From the NCBI GenBank assembly GCA_964036045.1, contig OZ038397.1, positions 25,135,342 through 25,199,341 of the forward strand: 64,000 bases of DNA. The letters run 5' to 3'. The notes below the pieces were generated by a model. It had not been told where the DNA came from. It saw nothing but the letters and a program-made list of their open reading frames with translations, and searched no databases. Below, in pieces: positions 18,349 to 28,032 of the stretch. The first letter of the stretch is position 1, and each line of letters opens with the position of its first letter. Source of the DNA: Eutreptiella sp. 'Long Island Sound 2002' (lineage: Eukaryota; Euglenozoa; Euglenophyceae; Eutreptiales; Eutreptiaceae). A program made the position numbers and the translations under genes.

Positions 18349-18530
18349 TCAATGCGACTCTCGAAGCTTCAGTGTCTGCATTCTTCAACAAATTTGTGAC
18401 CCTCTTTGTGGGCCTCGCTGACTGGACCCAGTACTGGTGTGCATCTGTCTTTGTGTAATTTGTTTGCGTGGTGTTGTGTGTGATGTGCTGTTGTTGTTTT
18501 GTGCGTTGTCTGCTCATAGGGATCTGTGTG

Positions 18531-18966
18531 TAGCCAACACATAGGTGCTCATCGGGTGGGATGCGGATGTGCCAGTAGAATGCACATTGGAATCACGTGG
18601 GTGAGGGGGGGTTCATTCGCTATAGAATTTGCTTAGAACAGCCACACACATCAACACAGATGACAGACAACAGAACGATCACTCAGACAAGCGAACTAAG
18701 TGTACAAAACATCACAGACACACAGCACAAATCAATACACGGCTTCCAGAACACGGAGATTTTAAGGGTGCGGGCAAAACCCTGTGCGTCACCTCGAAAG
18801 ACCCCAGAAGATCGCATCCAGGTGTTGTTCCACCACCGTGTGGGAAGAGCGGTGCAGCCGATATTTGTGACAATTCTGTGTGCAGTCAGGTGGATTTAAA
18901 ACGTACAATCCATTCCGGTCTTTTTTGGCATCCTCGAGAAACAAAGTGACAGGAATGGAGAATGCC
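18531..18966. repeat. Dispersed direct repeat, copy 1
   Basis: Two blocks (18531-18858 and about 18866-18966), with small indels, match 24040-24380 and 24769-24873. The two blocks are adjacent here but 388 bp apart in the second copy. No coding capacity is evident. Shared landmarks include TAGCC-ACACATAGGTGCTC at the start and GAATGGAGAATGCCCA-type sequence at the end. Confidence 0.9.
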
Positions 18967-19736
18967 CAGCTTCGGGGTGCCCTTTCTTGCACCAGCTCAC
19001 TATGCAACCACCACTCTTCTCAAAATGGGCCGTTCACTTATTTTCACACATTCCACCCGCGGGCGCTACAATGAAGAAATCATCAGAGAATGGAGGGGGG
19101 GGGCAATTTGCGGTGGAGTACATGAAGGGTCGGCAGACGGTCACACAAGCCACAAGGTAAATTTATTTCGAAGAGTTTAAGTTGCCAACTCTAACCAAAG
19201 TCGAAGGCATCGTCAAGTGGAATTGGTTCACATCCTTGATTGTTTGTGATAACATATGTGTGAACCTGAAATTCGCATGTTCCCAAGGCTTTCCTGTGTT
19301 TGCATGCTTTTGGAAATGTTGGTGCAGGTCAGGGTGCATACCATGCGCATCAGCACGTGTGTGTCGCACAACCCAACCCATGGGATCCGACCTGATTCAG
19401 GCAAAACCGCTCCGCACTGTGGCCTGACACCCAAACTTTTCCAAGGGTGGCGTTATTCTGGTTTCTGACTCTGACTTGATTGCACACTGACTAAGTGGCA
19501 CGTTGCCAACTTGCAACAGAACAGATAGGGAGACGACGCACCAGCAAACAGAGGAAGCGTGTTGTGGCAGAGCACAGTGCGATTGCACAGATTGTCAGAG
19601 GGATTTGGAACAGACCCAAAGAGATTTCTCAGACACTCAGAGGACACTCGGACACTCGCAGCAATGCAGGCGATAGTAATGCGGTGACACGCGCACTCAC
19701 AATCCAAAATTTCTTCGATCGTGTCCTGCCCGGGGG
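18967..19736. other. Non-coding stretch after repeat copy 1
   Basis: No supported gene. A frame at 19495-19857 is open but starts directly after a stop with no ATG and has low-complexity Gly at its end. Confidence 0.4.
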
Positions 19737-20276
19737 TCATTTATCCCACCCGTCGGGCCAACTGAATTCGAGGCTAATGAACCCGTATCTCACCGGTTCG
19801 GGTTCGGGAGGAGGAGGAGGAGGGGTTTGTCGTCCGGAGGAAGGGGTGGGTGGGTAGCGACAACCACTGATGTATGGTGGTGGATGGTGGCGTCCGCCGC
19901 CGCCGTACAAACACTCCTGCCATCGCTGTACGGCGGTGGCCGGTCCGTTGGTGTGAAACAGCCACCGTTGTTGTCGTTTATTTGGTGGTGGTGGTGGTGG
20001 TGGTGGCGAGGGTGATCTGCGGTGCACCGAATTCGATGTGTACCAGTAACCTGTGTGATTGATTGGTCTATTCATGATAGCATCGACACAGGTGTCGATC
20101 TTCTTCTTCCTTTTCTTCCTGGGTGACGGCGGGCGGGGTGGTGATGGTGTCAAGGGGGAGAAGGGTTCCGATGACGAAGAGGGGGAGAGGGACGGCGTTC
20201 GCAGTGGATCTGGTAGCACTTTGTATCTTCTTCCTCTTCGTCTCCCGTCGCGTGGTGGTAGTAGCTCATCATCCAT
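19737..20276 (-). CDS. Pro-rich basic protein with NLS-like cluster
   Basis: About 179 aa from ATG at 20276 (MDDELLPPRDGRRRGRRYKV). It has a Ser/Pro-rich stretch, then PRKKRKKK, a strong nuclear-localisation-like cluster, then Pro and Gly/His-rich low complexity, ending in YGFISLEFSWPDGWDK. The frame is also open to an ATG at 20384, but TTTGTTCCCAG just before the chosen ATG resembles a splice acceptor after a pyrimidine-rich tract, so the upstream codons are probably intron or leader. A (GGT)n run at about 19984-20007 encodes part of the Pro tract. Family unknown. Confidence 0.45.
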   Translation of the reverse strand: MDDELLPPRDGRRRGRRYKVLPDPLRTPSLSPSSSSEPFSPLTPSPPRPPSPRKKRKKKIDTCVDAIMNRPINHTGYWYTSNSVHRRSPSPPPPPPPPNKRQQRWLFHTNGPATAVQRWQECLYGGGGRHHPPPYISGCRYPPTPSSGRQTPPPPPPEPEPVRYGFISLEFSWPDGWDK

Positions 20277-20724
20277 ATTACTGCCTGGGAACAAACAAAA
20301 CAGCAATATTGTTTTTTTTTGTGTTTGTTTGTTTGTTTGTGTGTACAATTCGACACGTTGTATCTTGTTGTTTGTGTGTTTCATTTCATTTCATTTCATC
20401 TGTGTTATTTTCGGATTATTGTGTGCATGTCATCGTATCTACGTAACACGTGAGTCCGCTGCTACTCAGATCAGCGGCTGGACACACAGAGGTTGTAGAA
20501 TGGTTGCTGTTGGGGTGGTAGAGTGAGGGGTGGGTGTTGTTGACATCGAAACGTGCATCACCGACCAGTCGCCCTCCGTTTTTCCGGTTGGTTTTGCGGC
20601 GCGTAACCCTGTTTACACTGGCACTGGCATCGAGGAGCAACCAGATTACAGCGACGTCACAGAACCGGCGAATGGCACACCCCAGAAAGGTTTACGTTAC
20701 AATCTAGGTAGGAGTAACATGCCA
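20277..20724. other. Intergenic / possible 5' leader
   Basis: Contains GTTT repeats (about 20320-20342) and TTTCA repeats (about 20379-20400). No gene supported. Confidence 0.4.
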
Positions 20725-21081
20725 GTGCCAGGGCCCGAGCACTTGCAGCACTGGAGAAAGCTCCCTTGTTGCACACTCTGACGCCTAATCTCAACTAACT
20801 CCAGTTCAGTAGGAGACAGTGGGGCCCAAGCACTCGCAGCACTGACGAAGGCCCCCTTGTTGCACACCCTGACGCTTGATCACTCCGTCAATTCAATAGG
20901 AGACAGTGGGGCACGGGCACTTGCAGCACTCAAAGAGGCTCCCTTGCTGCATACTCTGAAGCTGGATCTTCCCTTCAATTCAATAGGGAACAGTCGGTCA
21001 CAGGCACTCGCAGCACTCAAAGAGGCTCCCTTGCTGCATACTCTGGAGCTGGATCTTTCCTTCAATTCAGTAGAAGACAGC
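20725..21081 (+). pseudogene. Leucine-rich-repeat array, plus-strand half
   Basis: Four copies of an 84-bp unit encoding 28-residue ribonuclease-inhibitor-type LRRs: LLHTLTLD, NSIGDSGA, ALAALKEAP. The first unit is in a different frame from the others and runs into a stop, so the array is not one clean ORF. It ends at a hairpin at 21055-21098, beyond which the same repeats run on the opposite strand. Probably a gene fragment. Confidence 0.75.
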
Positions 21082-21098
21082 ACTGAATCGAAGGAAAG
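21055..21098. repeat. 17-bp inverted repeat at LRR inversion point
   Basis: CTTTCCTTCAATTCAGT at 21055-21071 is the near-perfect reverse complement of ACTGAATCGAAGGAAAG at 21082-21098, with a 10-base loop. It marks where LRR orientation flips. Confidence 0.9.
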
Positions 21099-21492
21099 AG
21101 TCAGCGTCAAAGGGGCCTCCTTCAGTGCTGCAAGTGCTTGGACCCCACTGTCTCCTATTGAATTGACGGAGAGATCAAGCGTTAGTGTGTGCAACGAGGG
21201 GGCCTCCTCCGGCGCTTCAAGTGCTTGCAGCGCTGAAGACCCACTGTTCTCCACTGAATTATTGTCAAGATCAAGGGTCTGGGTATGCAGCAAAGAGGCC
21301 TCTTTCAGTGCTGCAAGTGCCTGGGCCCCACTAGCTCCCACTGAATTGGAGGAAAGATCAAGCGTCGGAGTGTGCAACAAGGGGGCCTCCTTTGATGCTG
21401 CAAGTGCTTGGGCTCCACCAGATCCCACTGAATTGAAGGGAAGAAGAAGGGTTAGAGTGCGCAGCCAGGGGGCCTCCTTCAGTGTTGTGACG
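21082..21492 (-). pseudogene. Leucine-rich-repeat array, minus-strand half
   Basis: About five LRR units of the same family read on the minus strand (NSVGASGAQALAALKEA, NSVENSGS, NSIGDSGVQALAALKEAP). The frame stays open into the inverted junction. No ATG is evident at its 5' end near 21492. Convergent with the plus-strand half. Confidence 0.75.
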
Positions 21493-21700
21493 GTAATTCA
21501 TCTTCGAATGCCCCGCATATAACGATAACAGGTGGTGTGAGCGAAGATGTAGCAGGATCCAGCGCATTCGGAGATATGGCCACAGTTTGTACGTACGTCC
21601 AATTACACAAAGCTGTGAGGGATACCAGGAACAGGTATATTCCACTCACTTGTCGTACAAATGGCAGAACATTTCTGTTTTGCTTAGTGATTTGTATAGC

Positions 21701-22130
21701 ATGCAGAATATCACCCTTCGGATATCGCAGCTGTGTGAATCACATGTATTCGATTTGCGTCGTCAGTTGGAGCAGATCAGTTCAGGCCATCAAAATATTC
21801 CTGTTTACATGCTCTTTGCTGCTCTTGACGAGTCTGGTGTGATGGTGGAAGACTTTTTGACAATGCAGGTTTCTGACAATGCGTCGTGTGTTGCACCGAT
21901 CGCCGTCACAATTGTTGACCGTACCTGTGTCTTCGTCGCGTTACAGGAGATGATCAGCTTTATCGGGACAAGCCTTCAATGGAGGGCCTTGCATCCATCC
22001 TTCAAGCTACCACACCCTGTTCCGTTACCGCGCTCTGTTGTCGTAAACGAGTTTGTGCCCTGCGAGATTTGTGGTTACAAGAACATTTTCACACGGACGC
22101 ACTGTGTGAATTGTAAGCAGCCAATTGAAG
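21701..22130 (+). CDS. Zinc-ribbon/CW/ARID chromatin protein, exon with zinc ribbon
   Basis: 5' exon of the gene continued at 22204-22907. The first in-frame ATG is 21701, but the frame is open further upstream, so another exon may exist. The body (about 110 residues) is unrecognised. The end carries a four-Cys zinc ribbon, CEICGYKNIF then CVNCKQP, of the RanBP2/ribbon type. The exon ends at GAAG followed by a GTATGT donor. Reading through instead gives a stop after about 12 codons. Splicing to 22204 keeps the frame (phase 1, completing a Gly codon). Confidence 0.6.
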
Positions 22131-22203
22131 GTATGTGCCTGCCGAGTGTACACGAGGGTGAATGATGGTGCTGGTGGTGATGATGACTGTTGTTGACAAT
22201 CAG
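22131..22203 (+). other. Spliceosomal intron (73 bp)
   Basis: Donor GAAG/GTATGT at 22131 and acceptor GACAATCAG ending at 22203. Removal joins a phase-1 codon (G + GT) and fuses two ORFs that each stop or start awkwardly without it. Confidence 0.7.
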
Positions 22204-22907
22204 GTGGATCCTTCAATAGGCATTATGGCGAGGTGGATGACTCTTCGGCTGTGGTGCCTGGCTCGGATGAAGCGGAAGTGGTGGCAGGAAAATCAGCTAT
22301 GGTCGTCGACCCTGATGATGATGATGCGGTGGTGCCACGCGTTACGCGCTCTGTGGCAAGAAAGGATCAGGTGTCTCTGTGGGGTATTCCCGTGCGCAGG
22401 AACCCCCGCCCCGGTTTACTGAAAGTCGAACATGTGGGCACACCGCCAGGATCGGTGGTCAGGTGGACAAGGTGTGATAACTGTTGTCAATGGGTGACAT
22501 TTGAATCAGATGTTGCACACCCGCCTGCAGCACCCTGGACATGTAAAGATAATACATGGAATATTCAGTTGGCCCATTGCTTTTTCAAGAAGGAGTTTGA
22601 ATCTTTTTATTCAGCATGGTGGGTTGACACCTTTGATAAGCGACCGGTCCTGTGTAGTACCGTGTGTGGCAAGAGACTGGACTTTTGGTATGTATATAAC
22701 ACGGTGACACAGTTGGGTGGTTGGTCAACTGTGGCAGCCAACGATTGGCAGTACCATGTTCACCCGGAATTATCACCACAGCAGCTCTCGTCGCTATATT
22801 TGAGGTACCTATATGACTTTGAGTGTGCGCATTTTCGTGGCAAGCGCTACGATACAAAAGATGAAGGGGCGAAGCTGTGGCGTTTCCTTGAAGTTCCAGC
22901 TCCATGA
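22204..22907 (+). CDS. Zinc-ribbon/CW/ARID chromatin protein, exon with CW and ARID domains
   Basis: About 234 residues after the intron. An acidic stretch (VVDPDDDDAV) is followed by a CW-type zinc finger: RWTRCDNCCQW with the first two Cys ligands, then PWTC and NIQLAHC with the last two, plus conserved Trp. Next is an ARID-like domain (GKRLDFWYVYNTVTQLGGW, then DWQYHV and LYLRYLYDFECAHF). CW domains read methylated histone H3 tails and ARID domains bind DNA, so a chromatin-associated regulator is likely. It is in the host nucleus unless virus-encoded. Stop at 22905-22907. Confidence 0.72.
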
Positions 22908-23220
22908 TGCGTTGCGTTTCCGATTGACAGTCAGATGGTGCTCCCACCAATATTGTCCAATGTGGCCCGTTCTAACGGTCTCAGTTCCGTGTTTGATGAG
23001 ATTTGCGTTATGAATTCCGAACAGCATAACACGAGTGCGCCTAATTCTAACCCAATCAATGGGACTCTCGAAGCTTCAGTGTCTGCATTCATACAAATGT
23101 GCATACGTGCATATCCGTGCGGTGTACATCTGTGGACAACGCCCCACAGACACATTTTGGTATGAGTGGGATGGTCCTTTTTGTTTTTTGTGCATGTCAA
23201 TTAGCACTCATAAATTATGA
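22908..23220. other. Intergenic with shared 28-bp motif
   Basis: GACTCTCGAAGCTTCAGTGT and the next bases at about 23064-23091 also occur at about 18355-18382 beside the broken recombinase. A 76-codon frame from ATG 22935 has no recognisable domain. Confidence 0.4.
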
Positions 23221-23340
23221 AAAAATGCTCAGAATTTTGGTTGTTCCACCACCAGATGACGATTCATGCAAGGATGTGGAATGGGGTGATAATTATGAGC
23301 GGACCTTTGTCAAAGATGGGGTGCATGTTGAGATCATCAG

Positions 23341-23946
23341 TTGAGCGAATACCTTGATGGTTTTAGAAAACAAATGGCACAACTGTGTGGCCAGTATCAC
23401 AGGGTTATTTTACACGAGTGCTGCCTCGAGAACCGTATCTACAGACAGGAGTTTCTGACAAGTCTGCTCTGGGTCTTAGATGACAAGCAAAGCAGCGATG
23501 CGTGTAACCCAGTTGCAGTTGTTATTGTTGGCAATAAAGCAAAAGAGGTGCAGGCACCAAGAGGTATGGCCTCATTACATGATCATAATGTCTGTTATCT
23601 GATTCCGGAGCACAGTTTAGAAAATGCGATTTCGCATTGCACGGTGCGACTAGCCGAAAAAACGATAATACCTGAACAAAGTATGGAATATAAGAACAGA
23701 CTTGTCTTGTATGATGGATACCTTTATGAGAAAGCTGAACATATAGTGGCGGAAGAGGTGAAGTCGTCCAATGTAGTCAAAAAAGTAATCAAAGGGTTAA
23801 TGTTAGGGGGGGGTATGGTTAGGGTTAGGGTTAGGGGGCACAGGCATACACAGGCCCACACCTTACACCGTGACCCCCCAAAGTCCCTATCATGGTGTGC
23901 GGATGACACACCAACAAACAACAACAGGGCCTTTTGCAGGATTTGA
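23341..23946 (+). CDS. Hypothetical protein, possibly frameshifted from upstream frame
   Basis: Open frame of about 200 residues without an ATG start; the first 150 have normal, gene-like composition (YLDGFRKQMAQL, NPVAVVIVGNKAKEV, NRLVLYDGYLYEKAE). The C-terminal 45 residues are read from TTAGGG-like repeats and look non-coding. An upstream frame (from ATG 23224, MLRILVVPPPDDDSCKD) overlaps by four bases at 23341-23344 in another frame, so a single-base shift could join them. Function unknown. Confidence 0.4.
   Translation: MSEYLDGFRKQMAQLCGQYHRVILHECCLENRIYRQEFLTSLLWVLDDKQSSDACNPVAVVIVGNKAKEVQAPRGMASLHDHNVCYLIPEHSLENAISHCTVRLAEKTIIPEQSMEYKNRLVLYDGYLYEKAEHIVAEEVKSSNVVKKVIKGLMLGGGMVRVRVRGHRHTQAHTLHRDPPKSLSWCADDTPTNNNRAFCRI
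23817..23838. repeat. Interstitial telomere-like TTAGGG repeats
   Basis: Three consecutive GTTAGGG/TTAGGG-type units within GGTTAGGGTTAGGGTTAGGG. The same motif occurs at 5937-5955 and 8860-8873 in the palindrome arms. Confidence 0.8.
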
Positions 23947-26035
23947 TTAAATGACGTGAGGCTCACGCCCTACACAACAGTTTCTTGTGGTGCAGGGAGG
24001 GCACCGAATTTGAAATACAACCCGCTACATGGAACTCGGTAGCCCACACATAGGTGCTCGTCGGGTGGGATGCGAATGTGCCATTAGAATGCACATTGGA
24101 ATCGCGTGGGTGAGGGGGGGTTCATTCGCTATGGAATTTGCTCAGAATAGCCACACACATCAACACAGACGGCAGACAACAACTATATAGAACGACCACT
24201 CAGACGAGCAAACTAACGGTACAAAATTTCACAGACACACAACACAAAACACGAAACAACACACGGCTTCCAGAACACGGAGGGTTTAAGGGGGGGGCAA
24301 AACCCTGTGCGTCACCTCGAAAGACCCCAGGGAATCGCATCCAGGTGTTGTTCCACCACCGTGTGGGAAGAGCAATGCAGGGCAGGACAAGTACATCGTC
24401 TAAGAAACAATCACTCAGCATGTTCGTAACTTCTTGAACTCAGCTGCGCCCATGCCACCCTCTTTCCATTCCACATGTGCCCAGCAGTAGCAGGATTATA
24501 GGTGAGGAAATTTTGGTGTGGAATGCAACAGACATTGTTTCGTTCCATTTTTTTTGGTTGCAGATGTATATGGGAGAAGCCCCCCCCCCCCCCCCTTGGT
24601 CCCTTCCCTCGGGGGCGGCTTATGCTTTTTGCTTTTGGGTGACGGTCTCGATTTTCCTGTGTTTTTGATTTTTCTGGTTCTCCTTCGCTTATGTTGTATG
24701 CTGTATCGCGTGTCATCCGAATCTTTCCGGGATCTCTAAAGTCAGTTGGCAGTTCGTTTTTGCTAGATTTGTGACAATTTTGTGTGCAGTCAGGTGAATT
24801 TAAAACGCACAATCCACTTTTCTGGTCTTTTTGGCATCCTCGAGAAACAAAGTGACAGAAATGGAGAATGCCCACACTTTTTGGTTTGGCGCTGGCGAAA
24901 CACCGGAAAGCGTAGCAACGCTGTAGCAGTGCTAGTCAATGAATCTGTTTTTTTTTATTGATGTGTTCCTTGTCGTCATCTGAGTCTGACGTCAAAAGTT
25001 CCTCAAGAATTATTCCCTTTTCAGATAGCCTTATCTGTGTCTTTGCGGTCTCTCTTTCCGCTCGCCACTGGTAACTCCGTTCCGCTGACGTATCTTATTG
25101 AAGACGTAGAGTGCACAAAGAAAGACACCAAGAAGAAAACACATTGTACTTTGGCCGGATGGTCGCGCCGGTCACACAGCACAAGCCAGTAACTGCATTC
25201 CCCACACGTGCGTCGTACGGCAAAGATGCAATACCCCTCTCCCTCTCCCCCTTGACCTCCCCCTTGACCTCCGCACAATCCGTTGTTTCATACATATTTA
25301 CATACACATTACATACACATATATGTTTCGTACACACGCATACAGCAGGACATGCAGCACTCTGCACGGCAATTCCTTACTGCTCCCTGTAGCTTCCCTA
25401 CACTTGCACTTACACTTACCCCCACTATTCAATCTGGGAAATTTTGGCACTGGACACCGGAAACTCTGTCAGTTCGGAAACGGTTCAATCTGGGAAATTT
25501 CAGAGGCTATATCTTCTTTTGTCTCCGAGGTAATATGTGATACATCAAGATTTCGCCTCAGATGTGCAAGCATCCACTTTCACTGGCCCTTCCTCTCACA
25601 AACAAACGCTGCCCACATTTCAATTTTGATCTTCTCTGTGATGATTGCAATGGTATTTGCTTCGAGCCATTCACGACCAAGAGAACAGAGCTTCTCTCTC
25701 AGGAGATCCATCTTAGGAAAAACACTGTATACAAATCGGCACCCACACATGTGACATTGAAACCACATGAAATACCCAACCCTAACCTAGGGGGGTCGGG
25801 CTGCAGCAACACTCTGCACCGCAAGGCTACACTACTAGCCCCAGGGTATTACACCAGTGCCAAGCCTTCCTTATAACCTCTCCTCCTGCGTTTTGTCTCT
25901 CAGGGCCCCACGGTATTACACCAGTGCCAAGCCCTCCTTATAGCCGCTGAGTATATACCCTGTTCTCAGATCTTTCTTGCGCTTTCTCCGATGTCCGATG
26001 TCCAATGTCCGATGGTGGGAGGCTACTGAGCACCC
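23947..26035. other. Mostly non-coding region
   Basis: Holds repeat copy 2 (24040-24873), a pair of direct repeats with AATCTGGGAAATTT at about 25430 and 25487, and a 35-bp direct repeat containing TATTACACCAGTGCCAAGCC at about 25846 and 25914. A TATATACC element at about 25951 could serve the F-box-like ORF. No other gene supported. Confidence 0.45.
24040..24873. repeat. Dispersed direct repeat, copy 2, with 388-bp insertion
   Basis: Same orientation as 18531-18966, 5.5 kb away. The blocks 24040-24380 and 24769-24873 are split by 388 bp with no match in copy 1, including a 14-base C run near 24580. Either copy 2 gained an insertion or copy 1 lost one. Confidence 0.88.
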
Positions 26036-26359
26036 TTGCTGGGGGTGAAAAGGCCCAAGAAAAGGCAAGGGCTCAACAAGCGACTACCTCGTGATGTGTA
26101 CTTGCACATCCTGGGATTTGTGGGCCAAGAGAGTAGGTTGTGGGGCCTCCTCTGGAAGAAGAAGTTCGACTATTTGAATTTTGGCAACCGAGCGTGTGGC
26201 GTCTGCGGGAGAAAGGATGTGTGCTTCTTCGCGCCAGTGGGCAAGTACACGACCCTGTACGGACCATATCCGACCAGTCGGGGGTTCTCCTTCCCTCCTG
26301 CTTGCAGCATTGGTTGCCAGGAGCAAGGAGACAGGCTGTTCAAGTTGGAGGAGGAATGA
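26036..26359 (+). CDS. F-box-like protein with Cys cluster
   Basis: About 107 aa. There is no ATG: a stop lies just upstream, so a spliced 5' exon or a non-ATG start is needed. A basic leader (VKRPKKRQGLNKR) is followed by an F-box-like motif, LPRDVYLHILGFVGQESRLW, ending in a helical LLWKKKF. CGVCGRKDVCF and ACSIGC give four or five Cys that could bind zinc. F-box proteins link substrates to SCF ubiquitin ligases through Skp1. Short stand-alone F-box proteins are common in large DNA viruses and in protist genomes. Confidence 0.5.
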   Translation: MLGVKRPKKRQGLNKRLPRDVYLHILGFVGQESRLWGLLWKKKFDYLNFGNRACGVCGRKDVCFFAPVGKYTTLYGPYPTSRGFSFPPACSIGCQEQGDRLFKLEEE

Positions 26360-26577
26360 GATCTTTGAGGGCATGAAGGATGTCAAGGGTGTTAAGATCC
26401 GACTATCCAGGGAAAGTGGCGTAGTCTCAGTCTCAGTCTGTGGCACACTTTTGCCGTATGGGACTTCTACACCAAAGTCACCTGACTCCAGCAGTTAGCA
26501 TTCACTATTCATTGCATTGTTTTGTGCCTTCCTGAGACCTCTTCTGCTGTGACAAGCAGGGTTCTGGCTGCTGCCAG

Positions 26578-27180
26578 TCAGCTCCACGTCCTGTTCAGGA
26601 ATGGGTGACGGGGGTCTGTGACCTCCTCATACAACACGGGATCCCCTTTGTCGTACTCGTAGTTGGGCTGCTGCTGCTGCTGCTTGCAGAGACGAGTCGT
26701 GCCAAACAGAAGCCGGGTTTCAGTTGCCGCCTCCCATGCATTCACGATATCAGCCTCCACCTGACGTGAAGATACCTCAACTTTCAACGGCATGAGGTGG
26801 GTGAACCTTTTGAATCTGTCGAATGCGCCTCGGCTCCTCCTGGTGTAGGAAATCGGATCGATCGATTCATCTGCTGGTTCTATCCACATTTGACAGCTGC
26901 CATAGCCACCCACCGTTGGCCATCCATGTATGCTCTGCCTCACGTTGAATTTATCGCACGTGCTGAGATGGTCCCGCCAAATGAACCACCCAGTTGGTCG
27001 GCACCCTTTGCATCTCACGAATACCGATTCACCATGCTGTCGTAGTTTCATCTCGAATATGTCGGCCCTTTCGACTTTGCCGTACATTGGATCATTGCTG
27101 TGCAACATCTGGGCGACGGTATATTTGAGCTGTGATTTCAATCCCTTTCTTCGGTCCACTACGCGTGTGCACACCGTCAT
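26578..27180 (-). CDS. Hypothetical protein
   Basis: 200 aa from ATG at 27180. It has CKGCRPTGWFIWRDHLSTC, a possible metal-binding Cys/His cluster, near residues 58-76. The rest includes a basic region (RRSRGAFDRFKRF) and a Gln run (QQQQQ) encoded by a CTG/CAG-type repeat at 26668-26683. No family recognised. Two overlapping minus-strand frames just upstream (27092-27417) suggest the 5' end may be longer if a frameshift or intron is present. Confidence 0.45.
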   Translation of the reverse strand: MTVCTRVVDRRKGLKSQLKYTVAQMLHSNDPMYGKVERADIFEMKLRQHGESVFVRCKGCRPTGWFIWRDHLSTCDKFNVRQSIHGWPTVGGYGSCQMWIEPADESIDPISYTRRSRGAFDRFKRFTHLMPLKVEVSSRQVEADIVNAWEAATETRLLFGTTRLCKQQQQQPNYEYDKGDPVLYEEVTDPRHPFLNRTWS

Positions 27181-27676
27181 GGTAGTGGGCTTTGATGTTC
27201 ATGATGATGGGCTGATAGGTTTGCTTCGGAAATCTACCAACCTTAGGAGGCTGTGGTATGGGGCGTAGTTGGTAAATGACGGGGGCAAAACTGATAAAAA
27301 AGCGTAGCAGTTCATCAAGTTCCACATGGGGGAAGATGTGACTCTAAAATGTAGACTTTTTGCATACATCTGGCCTATCGGCACCACGTATGGGGTACAA
27401 GTTCCACGCACCTCCAATTTGTCTGTAGTCGGACCGACGTGGCATTACCACCCTCATTTTGGAGGGTCCTTCGATGTCACCCTCGCGCTGTCGTTTGTTC
27501 ATATCTCCTTATAAACTTAATAGTTGACATATCATATGTCATGTTCAACCTAGCCACCAACCTGGTTTAGTCTTGTCTGACGCATTGGAGATCACCATTG
27601 AAAAAAGACCACCTGCTGTGCCTCGTTCTGTGGCGGTCGGTTCAACTAGGTTGTTTACGGACGATACTTACGATAC
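27181..27676. other. Intergenic
   Basis: No supported gene. Possible 5' extension of the 26578-27180 gene in shifted frames. Confidence 0.35.
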
Positions 27677-27695
27677 TTATATATATATATATAAA
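27677..27695 (+). promoter_or_regulatory. TATA-rich element before glutaredoxin
   Basis: An alternating TA tract ending in ATAAA directly abuts the ATG at 27696. It may be the promoter core, though it is unusually close to the start codon. Confidence 0.4.
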
Positions 27696-28016
27696 ATGAA
27701 AAATAAAGCAGCTCAGCAAATCATCCAGCACTATGTCCCTCCAAGGGGGTTGGTCGTTTTCGGAATGACGCATTGCACGCCGTGCAGGCGACTGAATCAA
27801 AAGTTACAGGATGATATTCCGCAGTATATGTTTGTGTACATGGACAAAGGCGTACCCAAGAAGCATATCAAACGTTTTCGTAGGGCCATCAGTTTACTAT
27901 ATGGCCACAATACGTTTCCTATGGTTTTTATGAATGGTGCATTGCAGGGTGGCAGTGAATATTTCGAAATGCGCGGCAAAACCTCTGTATGTATTGGAGA
28001 TGTTTGCCATTTATAA
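27696..28016 (+). CDS. Glutaredoxin-like thiol oxidoreductase
   Basis: 106 aa, the usual size for a monomeric glutaredoxin. The redox motif CTPC is at 27-30 (GMTHCTPCRRL), the cis-proline segment NTFPMVFMNG at 72-81 (Pro75) and the GG of the glutathione-binding loop at 85-86 (LQGGSEY). It would reduce disulphides using glutathione, for example for ribonucleotide reductase. The start is set at the ATG after a TATA-rich tract; upstream in-frame codons look non-coding. Two extra Cys near the C-terminus (99, 104) are unusual. Glutaredoxins are common in eukaryotes and in large DNA viruses. Confidence 0.82.
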   Translation: MKNKAAQQIIQHYVPPRGLVVFGMTHCTPCRRLNQKLQDDIPQYMFVYMDKGVPKKHIKRFRRAISLLYGHNTFPMVFMNGALQGGSEYFEMRGKTSVCIGDVCHL

Positions 28017-28032
28017 GTAGGTCTGGCTAGTT

